DNA of 34,900 nt, from assembly GCA_001767495.1 (NCBI GenBank), contig MELA01000015.1:1-34900 (forward strand), in the 5' to 3' direction. Position 1 is the stretch's first letter. Each line of letters starts with the position of its first letter. Both the position numbers and the translations under genes were made by a program. Under the pieces are notes generated by a model that saw only the letters and a list, made by a program, of their open reading frames with translations, was not told the origin of the DNA and did not search any database. Below, piece after piece: positions 7,549 to 15,183 of this stretch. This DNA is from Acidobacteria bacterium RIFCSPLOWO2_12_FULL_65_11. Its GTDB lineage: Bacteria > Acidobacteriota > Vicinamibacteria > Vicinamibacterales > CAVVIG01.

Positions 7549-9228
7549 CTAAAACGCCGCCTGCAGCCGAACGCCTGGCACGAGATAACCGAAGGTCGGC
7601 GTATCCGGTCGCGACTCGAAGATGTGCTGAAGGTGGAACGAGAGCCTCAACCTCTCTGTGAGGCGGAAGTTGTAATACCCTTCGGTCAGCTTTTCCTGGG
7701 ACCCGGCCCCCTCGGCAAGTTCCGTCTGCGCGTAGCCGATGCCCCACCCATCCTGGGGATTGAAAACCCACCCGTTCTGGAATTGCACGCCAGCGCTGTA
7801 GAAATGGTGGCCCAGGCTGAAGGACGTCTGGCCTCCATCACTCGCAGGCAGGCGCCCCTCTCCATAGCGGCCAAACAGCGTGACAATCGGGGACATCTTC
7901 TGATCGATGCTCAGGCCGAACGCCGTGCTGACGGTGCCCAGGGTATTGGTCGCCCGGTACCAGATCCGGTAGTTCCCTTCACGCAACCCGAACGGCGTCG
8001 CGAGATAGCCGATCTCTGCCAACGAATAGATCGAATCCGACAGGTTGGTCGCCTCCGGGTTGCTCTGCTGCACCCCGACCCTGAACGTGAGCCCGATCTT
8101 CGGATCGAAGATTGCGGCTAACCCAGTGCCGTTGGTTGCCAGCCCCAACGCGGGATTATTCACGAGGCCGTCCCCCAGGAACTGCGTTGTTTCGTCGTTG
8201 GCGGCGGCGTTGTGGTCGAAATAGTTCGTCAGATCGAGCCGTCCCGCAATGAGCCCCAGGTGCTGCCCGAACAGCTCGGTCCTTAGCCACGCCTCGCGCA
8301 GGTTCAATTCGTTCTGATTGACGAGACGCGCGGTGTAGCCGTTGAGTAGCGTTACGCCGGGGATCTCCCGGTCTGGTGGTGAGCCGCTCAAAGCCACGAC
8401 ATCAGCGAAGAACACGGTGTTCTGCGCGAGCTTGGCGGTGAAGAATAGGTCGGCCGACGCAAGCGCGTAGGCATTGCCATTGGCCGGCGCCGTCTCACCA
8501 CCCCGCGTGCGGCTCGACATCTGGGTGACCACCGCGGAGTCAATGCCAAGACTGACACTTCTCTCGTCTGCGCCCGCGAGCGCTTCTTCGATCTTCTCGT
8601 TGATCGTTTGCCGTCGATACACCCGTTCCCGCTGGTAGGTCAAACTTCTCCTGGCACCCTCGACCGGGCGATCGTATTCGATGCCGTTTGCGTCGACCCA
8701 CACCTCGACGCGTTTGACGCGTGTTTCGGGTTCGGACAGGACGGCACTCGATTCGAGGTCGCTCAGTCGATCCTCGAGCATCTTGATGCGATCGAGGAGG
8801 GCTTGCGTGTCACCTCCGGTCTGACTGGTCGAAGGTCCGGGTGTTCGGGCAGCGCCGACAACCTGAAGCGGCTCGAGGCGGATGCTGACCTGCTGGTTGG
8901 TGGATGCCGCGAGTTCCTGCGATGACCGCGTGAAGCCGGGTGCATCCACCTGGAGGACGTATCGTCCGGCCGGCACCTGGTCGAGCGCAAACGTGCCGTC
9001 GCGGCCAGAGCGCGTCGTTCGCGGTTGCGACGCAGGCATCCGCATGCCCGGCATCCCTGGCATCGATGGCGGCGCCGAGGGCAGGTCGCGAAGCGACACC
9101 TCGGCATCGGCGATGGCATTTCCCTGGAGGTCAGCGACTCGGCCCCCCAGCGACGATGATTGCGCCGACGCGACTGCGCCGGGCAGCGATAGCGCGACGA
9201 GGACGACCCCAAGACGGAATCTGCCCAT
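7549..9228 (-). CDS. Outer-membrane beta-barrel with N-terminal carboxypeptidase-regulatory-like domain
   Basis: 559 residues from ATG 9228, preceded by GAGGTGA at good spacing. A signal peptide ends at ASAQ (about residue 23). Next comes a CarboxypepD_reg-type beta sandwich (about 27-125) with GGRVADLQGNAIADAEVSL and the Met-rich loop PSMPGMPGMRMP. A short coiled coil follows (ALLDRIKMLEDRLSDLES, about 145-165), as in trimeric porins. The remaining roughly 370 residues alternate polar and aromatic strands and end with GYLVPGVRLQAAF, a typical barrel C-terminus with terminal Phe. No TonB plug motif was recognised. As the first gene of the metal operon it may be the outer-membrane exit, but it is not a TolC-type channel. 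Confidence 0.75.
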   Translation of the reverse strand: MGRFRLGVVLVALSLPGAVASAQSSSLGGRVADLQGNAIADAEVSLRDLPSAPPSMPGMPGMRMPASQPRTTRSGRDGTFALDQVPAGRYVLQVDAPGFTRSSQELAASTNQQVSIRLEPLQVVGAARTPGPSTSQTGGDTQALLDRIKMLEDRLSDLESSAVLSEPETRVKRVEVWVDANGIEYDRPVEGARRSLTYQRERVYRRQTINEKIEEALAGADERSVSLGIDSAVVTQMSSRTRGGETAPANGNAYALASADLFFTAKLAQNTVFFADVVALSGSPPDREIPGVTLLNGYTARLVNQNELNLREAWLRTELFGQHLGLIAGRLDLTNYFDHNAAANDETTQFLGDGLVNNPALGLATNGTGLAAIFDPKIGLTFRVGVQQSNPEATNLSDSIYSLAEIGYLATPFGLREGNYRIWYRATNTLGTVSTAFGLSIDQKMSPIVTLFGRYGEGRLPASDGGQTSFSLGHHFYSAGVQFQNGWVFNPQDGWGIGYAQTELAEGAGSQEKLTEGYYNFRLTERLRLSFHLQHIFESRPDTPTFGYLVPGVRLQAAF

Positions 9229-9493
9229 ATAAATCACCTCAAGCCGAGCACGTTCCGGACATGCTGGATTCTCGGCACGGTTCAAGTCCGCCGCGAATCG
9301 TATCAAAGACGGGTGGGCTGGATTACTGAAGAGTTTCTGAACTATTCGTCAGAGTTAAATCAGAATGGAGCGTTGGCTGGCGTGATGGATGGGTGTTAAA
9401 GCGAATTTCGTGCCATGGCGAGAGACCTTTGAGGTATAAACATCTGCTTTCTTCATTACTAACTCTTGGGTGTGTTGAGGTATGGAGGCAACT
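9229..9493. other. Divergent intergenic region
   Basis: 265 bases between the start of the minus-strand metal operon and the plus-strand PEP-type gene. The stretch 9330-9480 is clearly more AT-rich than its surroundings. It contains a symmetric pair TTCTGA (9335-9340) and TCAGAA (9360-9365), with a further TCAGA between, which could be an operator. I found no sigma-70 hexamer pair good enough to call. Short frames on the minus strand through here have no coding character. Confidence 0.5.
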
Positions 9494-11203
9494 ATGACGG
9501 ACCGAAGCATATCCGCCCTGCGGACGCTGCGGCCAGAGTTCGATCGGAAACTGTTCTGGTTCCGCGACGACCTGCACCAGCCGTATCCCATCTCACCGAT
9601 GGGGATGACCACGATCCAGAAGCACCATGCCTGGGGCTACCACGTCGCGGCCAATCAGACGCAGCTGCCGCCCAGTAAGGGCGCCTTCGTGAAGATCTAC
9701 AAGGGTCGGGTGTACTTGGGCTTCACCCTGATCGACGACCCCAAAGAGATCGGGCGCCGGGCCAAGACGTTCGGCAAGCTGATCGAATACTGCAAGGACC
9801 ACTGGGACACCTACTACCACAAGTACATCAACGAGATCGTCCGAAACATTCGGGCCCTGCAAATCGACAAGGCCGACCGCCTGTCGACGCCCGCGCTGCT
9901 CGCCCACCTCAGGAAAAGCGAGCAGATGAATCAGCGGGCCTGGGAGATTCACTTCATCCTGATGTACCCGGCCGACGGGCTCTACTTGGAGTTTGAAGGC
10001 TACTGCAAGAGTCTGGGTCTTGAGGAAAAGGACTTCGTCACCCTGCTCAAGGGCTTCGAAGGCATGCCGGCGAAAACCGACGAGGAGTTGTGGAACCTCG
10101 CCCTGATGGCGAAGGCGAGCGGCCTCAAAGAAATCTTCGTCAAGACGCCGGCCGGATCGCTGCTCAAGACACTGTCGGGCAAGCCCAAGGCCAAGGCCTG
10201 GCTCACGCGGTTCACCAAGTTCCTCGACGTCTACGGGCACCGGATCAGCGCTGCCCACCTCGACGTGCTCTTCCCCACCTGGAAGGAAGACCCGACCCCG
10301 GTCCTCGACACCATCAAGAGCTACTTCCAGCGCATGGACGATGGCTGGAGCCTCGAGGAGGCGCGCGCCGAGGTCGCCCGTCGGCGGCAGGCGGCCATCC
10401 AGGCGTTTGAAGCGAAGCTGACGCACGAGAAGAAGTTCGACAAGAAGGCGCTGGCAGAGTTCCGCCGGTTCCTCAAGGCGGCCCAGAAGATCTATGCCTA
10501 CCAGGAGGACCACGGCTTCTACATCGACCAGGGCTGCACGGCTGCGCTCCACGATTCGGTGATGGCCTGCGGTCGACGTCTGCAGAAGTTCGGCCTGCTC
10601 GAGAAAGTCGAGGATGTCTTCTATCTGACCTACAGTGAGCTGATCGAGATTCTCAGCGACCTGTCGCGCGACGAGCAGATCGGCGCCCACCACTACCAGG
10701 AACTGGTGCCGGTCCTGGTGCAGGAGCGCCGTAACGACCGGGAGCGGGCGATCGAAGCGTCCGACGCGCCGCTGACCGTCGGGGCCGTGCCCGAGACGAT
10801 GACCGACCCGATCGCCATCAAGGTGTTCGGCATCATCGATGAGGTGCTCCACCCGAAGGGCGAAAAGGAAGTGGTCGAGCGGCTCGAAGGGTTCCCCGGC
10901 GCGCCGGGCCTGGTCGAGGGCCCGGCCCGCGTGATCATGAACTTCGAGGATTTCCCCACCCTGCAGGCGGGCGAGATCCTGGTCTGCCCCTACACGGGCA
11001 CCGCGTGGACGCCGCTGTTTCTCAAGATTTCGGGCGTGGTCACCGACACCGGCGGCATGCTGACGCACGCGGCGATCGCGGCGCGCGAATATGGGATTGC
11101 CGCCGTCGTCGGCACCTGGAAAGCCACCAACTCGATCAGAAACGGTGACATCATCCGCGTGGACGGGGATAACGGCATCGTGGAAGTAGTGAAAAGAGCC
11201 TGA
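9494..11203 (+). CDS. PEP-synthase-type swivelling-histidine protein lacking the ATP-grasp domain
   Basis: 569 residues. ATG 9494 is chosen because GGAGG lies five bases upstream; ATG 9482 is in frame but has no such site. The C-terminal 95 residues are a PEP-utilising 'mobile' domain: FPGAPGLVEGPARVI, ILVCPYTGTAWTPLF, then GGMLTHAAIAARE with the phospho-accepting His at residue 525. The helical N-terminal two thirds resemble the middle region of PEP synthase and rifampicin phosphotransferase relatives. No ATP-grasp fold is seen here or in a neighbour. Phenylphosphate synthase is known to split the ATP-binding and His parts between subunits, so a partner encoded elsewhere is possible. The substrate is unknown. 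A repeat-built membrane protein follows 80 bases downstream. Confidence 0.75.
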   Translation: MTDRSISALRTLRPEFDRKLFWFRDDLHQPYPISPMGMTTIQKHHAWGYHVAANQTQLPPSKGAFVKIYKGRVYLGFTLIDDPKEIGRRAKTFGKLIEYCKDHWDTYYHKYINEIVRNIRALQIDKADRLSTPALLAHLRKSEQMNQRAWEIHFILMYPADGLYLEFEGYCKSLGLEEKDFVTLLKGFEGMPAKTDEELWNLALMAKASGLKEIFVKTPAGSLLKTLSGKPKAKAWLTRFTKFLDVYGHRISAAHLDVLFPTWKEDPTPVLDTIKSYFQRMDDGWSLEEARAEVARRRQAAIQAFEAKLTHEKKFDKKALAEFRRFLKAAQKIYAYQEDHGFYIDQGCTAALHDSVMACGRRLQKFGLLEKVEDVFYLTYSELIEILSDLSRDEQIGAHHYQELVPVLVQERRNDRERAIEASDAPLTVGAVPETMTDPIAIKVFGIIDEVLHPKGEKEVVERLEGFPGAPGLVEGPARVIMNFEDFPTLQAGEILVCPYTGTAWTPLFLKISGVVTDTGGMLTHAAIAAREYGIAAVVGTWKATNSIRNGDIIRVDGDNGIVEVVKRA

Positions 11204-11212
11204 GGATCTGTC

Positions 11213-11264
11213 GGCTTAGGGCTTAAGACTCAGGGCCTCGTTCCTGAGCCATGAGCCTTAAGCC
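11213..11264. repeat. Word-repeat hairpin between two plus-strand genes
   Basis: Two 22-base arms (11213-11234 and 11243-11264) pair at 18 of 22 positions around an 8-base loop. The arms are built of recurring short words (ggcttaag, ctcagg). It begins nine bases after the PEP-type stop and ends nine bases before the Shine-Dalgarno of the next gene, so it could terminate or attenuate transcription. There is no T-run. Confidence 0.7.
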
Positions 11265-11283
11265 GCTATTAAAGGAGGCAGCA

Positions 11284-12330
11284 GTGGCACAACCTGTTCT
11301 CGGTGTGGTCGCCTCGGCGATCGTCATGGTGATCGCGCTCGTCTTCATTGCGTTGTTTGAATTGCCCACGTTTCTCGGATGGGTCTCCTTCTACAACCTG
11401 TGCCTGATCCCGTTCCAGGTGATGGCCGTCGTCCTCTGGGGAGGAGCGAACCCTTCATTTGTGGCAAAACTGTCCCAGCCCGTGAAGGGCCTCGTGATGC
11501 TGCTGGTCACGCTCGTTGTCGCAGCCGTCGCTGCGCCGCTGGCGTTCGGCTCTGTTGGTGAAGGCGTCAGCCCCCCTGACATGATTCCTACCCACTTCGT
11601 GATCCTGGCAGTCCCCACCACGTTCTACCTGTCGATCGTTTGGGGAGGGTGGCCGTTCACGAACCTGTTCAAGAACTCGATCGTGGCCGGCCTCGCGCTG
11701 CTCGTCGCCTCCTACGCGATTACCTACGTGATCTTTCAGCTGTTCTTCGACTACAGCTTCCTGCAGGGCGCGCCTATCTATCTGCAGTCGGCGCCGCAGG
11801 GCATGTTCAACGGCGTGACGGCACTCGTCTTCTACGTCACGGCGCTTGCGGTGATGTTCATCGTGCTCTGTTTTGATTTGTGGCCTCTCACGACCGTACC
11901 GGGAGTGATGAAGCAACCGGTGCTGGGACTTGTCTGGACCGTAGTGATCCTCGTCGGGGCGGCCATCGCACTCCAGATCGGTGTGGTGTCGATGGGCATC
12001 GATCCGATGATCTTCTTTACGCGTGCGACGGTCCCGTTCATCTTCGGCAGCATCGTGGTGTTGAACATGCTGCAAAATTCGCTCTTCGCGAAGATGACGC
12101 AGCCACTCAAGGGCGTTGTGAATGTGATTGCGGTTGTGGTCATTGGCGTTGCGCTCTCGAACTTGTACGGCGCTCTCGCGCCCATCGTCACCGGCCCACT
12201 CGCATCCGGACCGCCGGGATACGTGTACGAGGTCTGGCTGGCCAACTCGCTCCTCAGCGTCACGTTCCCGTTCCTCATCTTCTACGCGGTGTACCTGAAC
12301 TACTGGCCGCTCATCAAGCCGAACCACTAG
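11284..12330 (+). CDS. Unrecognised polytopic membrane protein built of internal repeats
   Basis: 348 residues. The GTG at 11284 is preferred because AAAGGAGG ends five bases before it; an ATG at 11251 lies inside the hairpin arm. I do not recognise a named family. About ten helices are visible. A unit of helix, 'W-x-x-W-P' loop, Q-P-V/L-x-G, helix recurs: QPVLGVVASAIVM (about residue 3), SQPVKGLVMLLVTLVV (64), WPFTNLFKNSIVAGLAL (123), KQPVLGLVWTVVILVG (211), TQPLKGVVNVIAVVV (274), and a final half unit NYWPLIKPNH. Spacing is about 61-79 residues. No charged catalytic or haem motif stands out. It lies between the PEP-type gene and two DUF6644-like genes, and a transport or sensing role can only be guessed. 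Confidence 0.8.
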   Translation: MAQPVLGVVASAIVMVIALVFIALFELPTFLGWVSFYNLCLIPFQVMAVVLWGGANPSFVAKLSQPVKGLVMLLVTLVVAAVAAPLAFGSVGEGVSPPDMIPTHFVILAVPTTFYLSIVWGGWPFTNLFKNSIVAGLALLVASYAITYVIFQLFFDYSFLQGAPIYLQSAPQGMFNGVTALVFYVTALAVMFIVLCFDLWPLTTVPGVMKQPVLGLVWTVVILVGAAIALQIGVVSMGIDPMIFFTRATVPFIFGSIVVLNMLQNSLFAKMTQPLKGVVNVIAVVVIGVALSNLYGALAPIVTGPLASGPPGYVYEVWLANSLLSVTFPFLIFYAVYLNYWPLIKPNH

Positions 12331-12354
12331 GACGCGCCCGCGACATCGCCGTGC

Positions 12355-12837
12355 ATGGAACTGCTGGCCGCCCTCGAGAACAGCGCCTTTGGCGCCTGGG
12401 TACGTGAATCGCCATCGCCGTGGGCGTACCCAGGCGTTCTGTTCCTGCATACTGTTGGCCTGTCCTTCCTGGTTGGTCTGAGCGTGGCCATCGACCTGCG
12501 GCTCCTTGGCGCCGCCCGGCGCCTGCCGGTCCCGCCGCTCGCGCGCTTCTACCCGGTGATGTGGATGGGCTTTGGGCTCAACGCGCTCTCCGGCGTGGCA
12601 TTGTTCGCCGCCAACGCGACCACACGCGCCACCAATCCGGCCTTCTACTTCAAGATGGGATTTGTCACTCTCGCGATGATCGCTCTCCTGATGATTCGGC
12701 GATCGGTCGTCCGCCAATCCACACTGGGGGCTGGTCTGGGAACCCTCTCTGACAGGGTCCTCGCCGTCGCCTCGCTTGTCTGCTGGACGGGGGTGATTAC
12801 CTCAGGCCGGCTGATGGCCTATTTCGGTCAGGGCTAG
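12355..12837 (+). CDS. DUF6644-like four-helix membrane protein (paralogue 1)
   Basis: 160 residues with four predicted helices. The first carries a histidine (His32) in FLHTVGLSFLVGL, followed by AIDLRLLGA, the 'D-L-R-L-L-G' signature shared by all four paralogues in this window. The third has NPAFYFKMGF, and the last ends CWTGVITSGRLMAYFG. It starts 24 bases after the repeat-built membrane protein and ends two bases before paralogue 2, so it belongs to the same transcription unit. Function is unknown. The membrane-embedded His could ligate haem or bind a quinone, but that is only suggested by position and by the neighbouring cytochromes. Confidence 0.8.
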   Translation: MELLAALENSAFGAWVRESPSPWAYPGVLFLHTVGLSFLVGLSVAIDLRLLGAARRLPVPPLARFYPVMWMGFGLNALSGVALFAANATTRATNPAFYFKMGFVTLAMIALLMIRRSVVRQSTLGAGLGTLSDRVLAVASLVCWTGVITSGRLMAYFGQG

Positions 12838-12839
12838 CA

Positions 12840-13337
12840 GTGCTCACCGCGTTTGCCTACTGGATTCGCGCGACCCCGCTCGGATGGGCGGCCGCCGGCG
12901 GCGTGGTGTGGCTCGGGCCCGCCTGCCTGACGCTGCATTTCATCGGCCTCGTCTTGCTGGTCGGCTGTGTGTTTGCCTTCGATCTACGGCTGTTGGGCGT
13001 GGCGAAGGGATTGCCGGTTGCGCCGCTCGGAAGCCTGATGCCCTGGGCGGTGCTCGGCTTCCTCATCAATCTGACCACCGGGCTCACGCTCCTGGCGGGT
13101 AATCCCTTTCAGTACATCGACAACCCCGCCTTCTGGCTGAAGATGCTCTTCGTCGTGCTCGCCGGCGTCAACGTCATCATCTATTACAGTACCGGCCTTG
13201 CCCGCCGCGCCGCGGCCGTCGCCTCCGGCCAGGATGCGCCGTTCTCCGCCAAGACATTCGCCGCAATGTCGCTCTTCCTTTGGATCGGCGTCATCTACTG
13301 GGGTCGGATGCTGCTCTTTATAGGAAACTTCTTCTAA
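12840..13337 (+). CDS. DUF6644-like four-helix membrane protein (paralogue 2)
   Basis: 165 residues from a GTG start at 12840, two bases after the TAG of paralogue 1. The architecture is the same: His33 in LHFIGLVLLVG, AFDLRLLGVAK, NPAFWLKMLFVVLAGVN, and the terminal helix LFLWIGVIYWGRMLLFIG. It is clearly homologous to its upstream neighbour, so a tandem duplication is likely. The two may form a heterodimer. A promoter candidate and a cytochrome gene follow, so this is probably the last gene of its transcription unit. Confidence 0.8.
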   Translation: MLTAFAYWIRATPLGWAAAGGVVWLGPACLTLHFIGLVLLVGCVFAFDLRLLGVAKGLPVAPLGSLMPWAVLGFLINLTTGLTLLAGNPFQYIDNPAFWLKMLFVVLAGVNVIIYYSTGLARRAAAVASGQDAPFSAKTFAAMSLFLWIGVIYWGRMLLFIGNFF

Positions 13338-13361
13338 TCCTAATTCGATCTTTGCCATGAC

Positions 13362-13390
13362 TTGAACCTGGGTTTGAGCCGTGGTATACA
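13362..13390 (+). promoter_or_regulatory. Sigma-70-like promoter candidate for the cytochrome gene
   Basis: TTGAAC (13362-13367) and TATACA (13385-13390) are separated by exactly 17 bases, five and five matches of six to consensus. Transcription would begin near 13397, about 55 bases before the cytochrome start. It lies downstream of paralogue 2, which supports a separate transcription unit. Confidence 0.55.
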
Positions 13391-13452
13391 ACTACGCGCT
13401 CAAGCGACCTTCTTCGCGAAGGTCTCCAGACACTCCATACAGAGGAGCATTC

Positions 13453-14079
13453 ATGCGAGTCCGTAACGTCATCTTGCCGTCGCTTGTCTTTGCCGTACTC
13501 ACCGCCCTTGTCCTTGTTCAAGTCACGACGGCGCAGGCACCCGCCCGGGGCGCTGCGGCCCAGGCTCCTGCTCGCGGTGCGGCCCAGGCACCCGCGCGCG
13601 GCGCCGCCGCCGCGGCGGCGTGTGTGAGAGGGGTGTGCGGCACGCTTGCCCAGATCATGCGCGGCATCACGTTCCCCAACTCGAACATTGCCTTTGACGT
13701 GCAGGACAACAATCCCGGCACCAAGAAGCCGGACCCGAGCGGACCGTATATCGGTCAGTATCAAGGCTGGGAAGGCGTCGAGAATGCCGGCATCGCCCTG
13801 GCCGAGAGCGCAAACCTCATCCTGCTTCCCGGCCGCAAGTGCTCGAACGGCCAAGACGTCCCGCTGGCGCAGGCTGACTTTGTGCAGTTCACCCAGGCGC
13901 TCCGAACGACGGGGATGGCTATTTACAATGCCGCGAGAGCTAAGAATCAAAACGCCATCATCGATCTGAGTGACAGGCTCACCGAGACGTGCGCGAACTG
14001 CCACGACAAGTATCGCCCTGACAGCCGCCTCTCTGGCCCGAAGGTGGGACCCGAGAAGCGCTGCATGCCTGGGGTTTGA
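13453..14079 (+). CDS. Secreted monohaem cytochrome c'-like protein with Ala/Pro repeat linker
   Basis: 208 residues from ATG 13453, with GAGGAG six bases upstream. A signal peptide (about 1-27) is followed by a low-complexity linker of three QAPARGAA units, then CVRGVCG, a closely spaced cysteine pair outside any CXXCH. The helical domain shows LAQIMRGITFPNSNIAFDV, GVENAGIALAESANLILL and a terminal haem site CANCHDKY. The layout matches the two other cytochrome c'-like proteins in the window. It probably shuttles electrons in the periplasm close to the membrane partners encoded on either side. The Cys pair may form a disulphide. A palindromic repeat follows the stop. Confidence 0.85.
   Translation: MRVRNVILPSLVFAVLTALVLVQVTTAQAPARGAAAQAPARGAAQAPARGAAAAAACVRGVCGTLAQIMRGITFPNSNIAFDVQDNNPGTKKPDPSGPYIGQYQGWEGVENAGIALAESANLILLPGRKCSNGQDVPLAQADFVQFTQALRTTGMAIYNAARAKNQNAIIDLSDRLTETCANCHDKYRPDSRLSGPKVGPEKRCMPGV
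13534..13608 (+). repeat. In-frame tandem repeat encoding QAPARGAA units
   Basis: Three imperfect 24-27-base units (13534, 13561, 13585) encode QAPARGAA(A). Synonymous differences between units, such as gcacccgcc versus gctcctgct, suggest the peptide rather than the DNA has been conserved. Confidence 0.8.
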
Positions 14080-14106
14080 GAAGCGCAGCCCGCTGTACTT
14101 GTATGT

Positions 14107-14132
14107 TGTAGTGTCCGGCTTGAGCCGGACCT
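14107..14132 (+). repeat. Dispersed palindromic repeat, copy A
   Basis: TAGTGTCCGGCTTGAGCCGG begins at 14109 and continues to ACC. The stem GTCCGGC/GCCGGAC has a 4-base loop. It lies 28 bases after the cytochrome stop and 20 before the next start. Related copies are at 17731, 21586 and 24669-24723. Confidence 0.85.
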
Positions 14133-14151
14133 GTGAATCGAGGGCTTTCAT

Positions 14152-14676
14152 TTGATTCCGTGGCCGCTGCCGTTTCGGGGTGTGTTCGAGTGGATGGCCA
14201 CACTGCCCTTTAGCAAAGATCTCGAAGCGTCAGCCTACGGCTTCCCCCTCCTGCTGACGGCACATGTCCTCAGCATGTGTCTGTTCCTCGGCCTCATCTT
14301 CATGATGGATCTGCGTCTCATCGGGATCGCGCACCGTCAGACGCCGGTCTCGGTGATTCAGCAGCGTCTATTCCCCTGGCAAATGCTCGGCGTGACCGTG
14401 ATGAACATCTCGGGGTTCGTGCTGTTCTATTCCCAGCCCGTGTACTATTGGGGCAAGCTGTTCTTCTGGGTCAAGATGCTGATCATGGTGATGGCCGGCG
14501 CCAACGCGCTTATCTTCCACCTCACCACGTACCGCACAGTTGCCTCGTGGGACAGCGACCCCAATCCACCGCTCGGCGCCAAGTTGGCCGGCGTCCTCTC
14601 GATCGTTCTATGGATCGGCGTGCTGTCATTCGGGCGGCTGATCGCCTACGATTGGTGGACCTTCCAGACGTTTTGA
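14152..14676 (+). CDS. DUF6644-like four-helix membrane protein (paralogue 3)
   Basis: 174 residues from a TTG start at 14152, with GAGGG seven bases upstream; an internal ATG at about residue 15 is a weaker alternative. It has the same signatures as paralogues 1 and 2: His39 in LLLTAHVLSMCLFLGL, MMDLRLIGIAH, YYWGKLFFWVKMLIMVMAGAN, and the terminal helix LWIGVLSFGRLIAYDWW. The N-terminal segment before helix 1 is longer and reads PFRGVFEWMATLPFSKDLEA. It follows the monohaem cytochrome and precedes paralogue 4 by 16 bases. Confidence 0.8.
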   Translation: MIPWPLPFRGVFEWMATLPFSKDLEASAYGFPLLLTAHVLSMCLFLGLIFMMDLRLIGIAHRQTPVSVIQQRLFPWQMLGVTVMNISGFVLFYSQPVYYWGKLFFWVKMLIMVMAGANALIFHLTTYRTVASWDSDPNPPLGAKLAGVLSIVLWIGVLSFGRLIAYDWWTFQTF

Positions 14677-14692
14677 TATTGAGGAGCGCCCC

Positions 14693-15148
14693 ATGCTCGC
14701 ACCGTTCTTCATGTGGATGGAGGGACTCGCAGTCTACCAGTCCTCCATCTATCTCGGTCCTGGAGTCAATCTGGCGCATCTCGTCGCGATGGTGACCTTC
14801 ATGGGCGCCCTCTTACTTGTGGATTTGCGGTGTCTGGGCTTCGGTCTGACCGAACAGTCAGTCACGCAATTGGCACGTAGCGCCCATCGGTGGTTGATCG
14901 GCGGTCTCGCGGGGCTGGTCGTCACAGGGATTCCGGCCGTCATGGCTGTGGCTACACAGGAGTACGAGAACAACACCTTCTGGTGGAAGATGTATATCCT
15001 CGCAACGGCGATCCTCTGGACGTTTACCGTTCGGCGCAAGGTTGTGCAGTCACACGACCCCGGGTTGGGCGGCAAGGCCGTTGCGATTGTGTCGATCCTC
15101 CTTTGGATGGCCGTCGCAGCCGGTGGCCGGCTGATCATGTACCTCTAG
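14693..15148 (+). CDS. DUF6644-like four-helix membrane protein (paralogue 4)
   Basis: 151 residues from ATG 14693, with GAGGAG six bases upstream. His29 in NLAHLVAMVTFMGALLLV is followed by DLRCLGFGL. NTFWWKMYILATAILWTF corresponds to helix 3, and LLWMAVAAGGRLIMYL is the C-terminal helix. It is the most divergent of the four: the 'N-P-A-F' before helix 3 has become N-N-T-F. Paralogues 3 and 4 form a second tandem pair like 1 and 2, with the cytochrome gene between the pairs. Confidence 0.78.
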   Translation: MLAPFFMWMEGLAVYQSSIYLGPGVNLAHLVAMVTFMGALLLVDLRCLGFGLTEQSVTQLARSAHRWLIGGLAGLVVTGIPAVMAVATQEYENNTFWWKMYILATAILWTFTVRRKVVQSHDPGLGGKAVAIVSILLWMAVAAGGRLIMYL

Positions 15149-15183
15149 CGGCGCTCGTCGGCGTTCTCCCTCAGGCGAATCAA

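Noticed and set aside
6323-7771. Longer propeller protein starting at 7771
   Set aside because: The additional residues overlap the barrel gene, whereas ATG 7516 has a strong Shine-Dalgarno and begins a signal peptide.
9323-9612. Two minus-strand open frames in the divergent gap
   Set aside because: They have no recognisable protein features, overlap the start of the PEP-type gene, and their sequence is better explained as promoter DNA.
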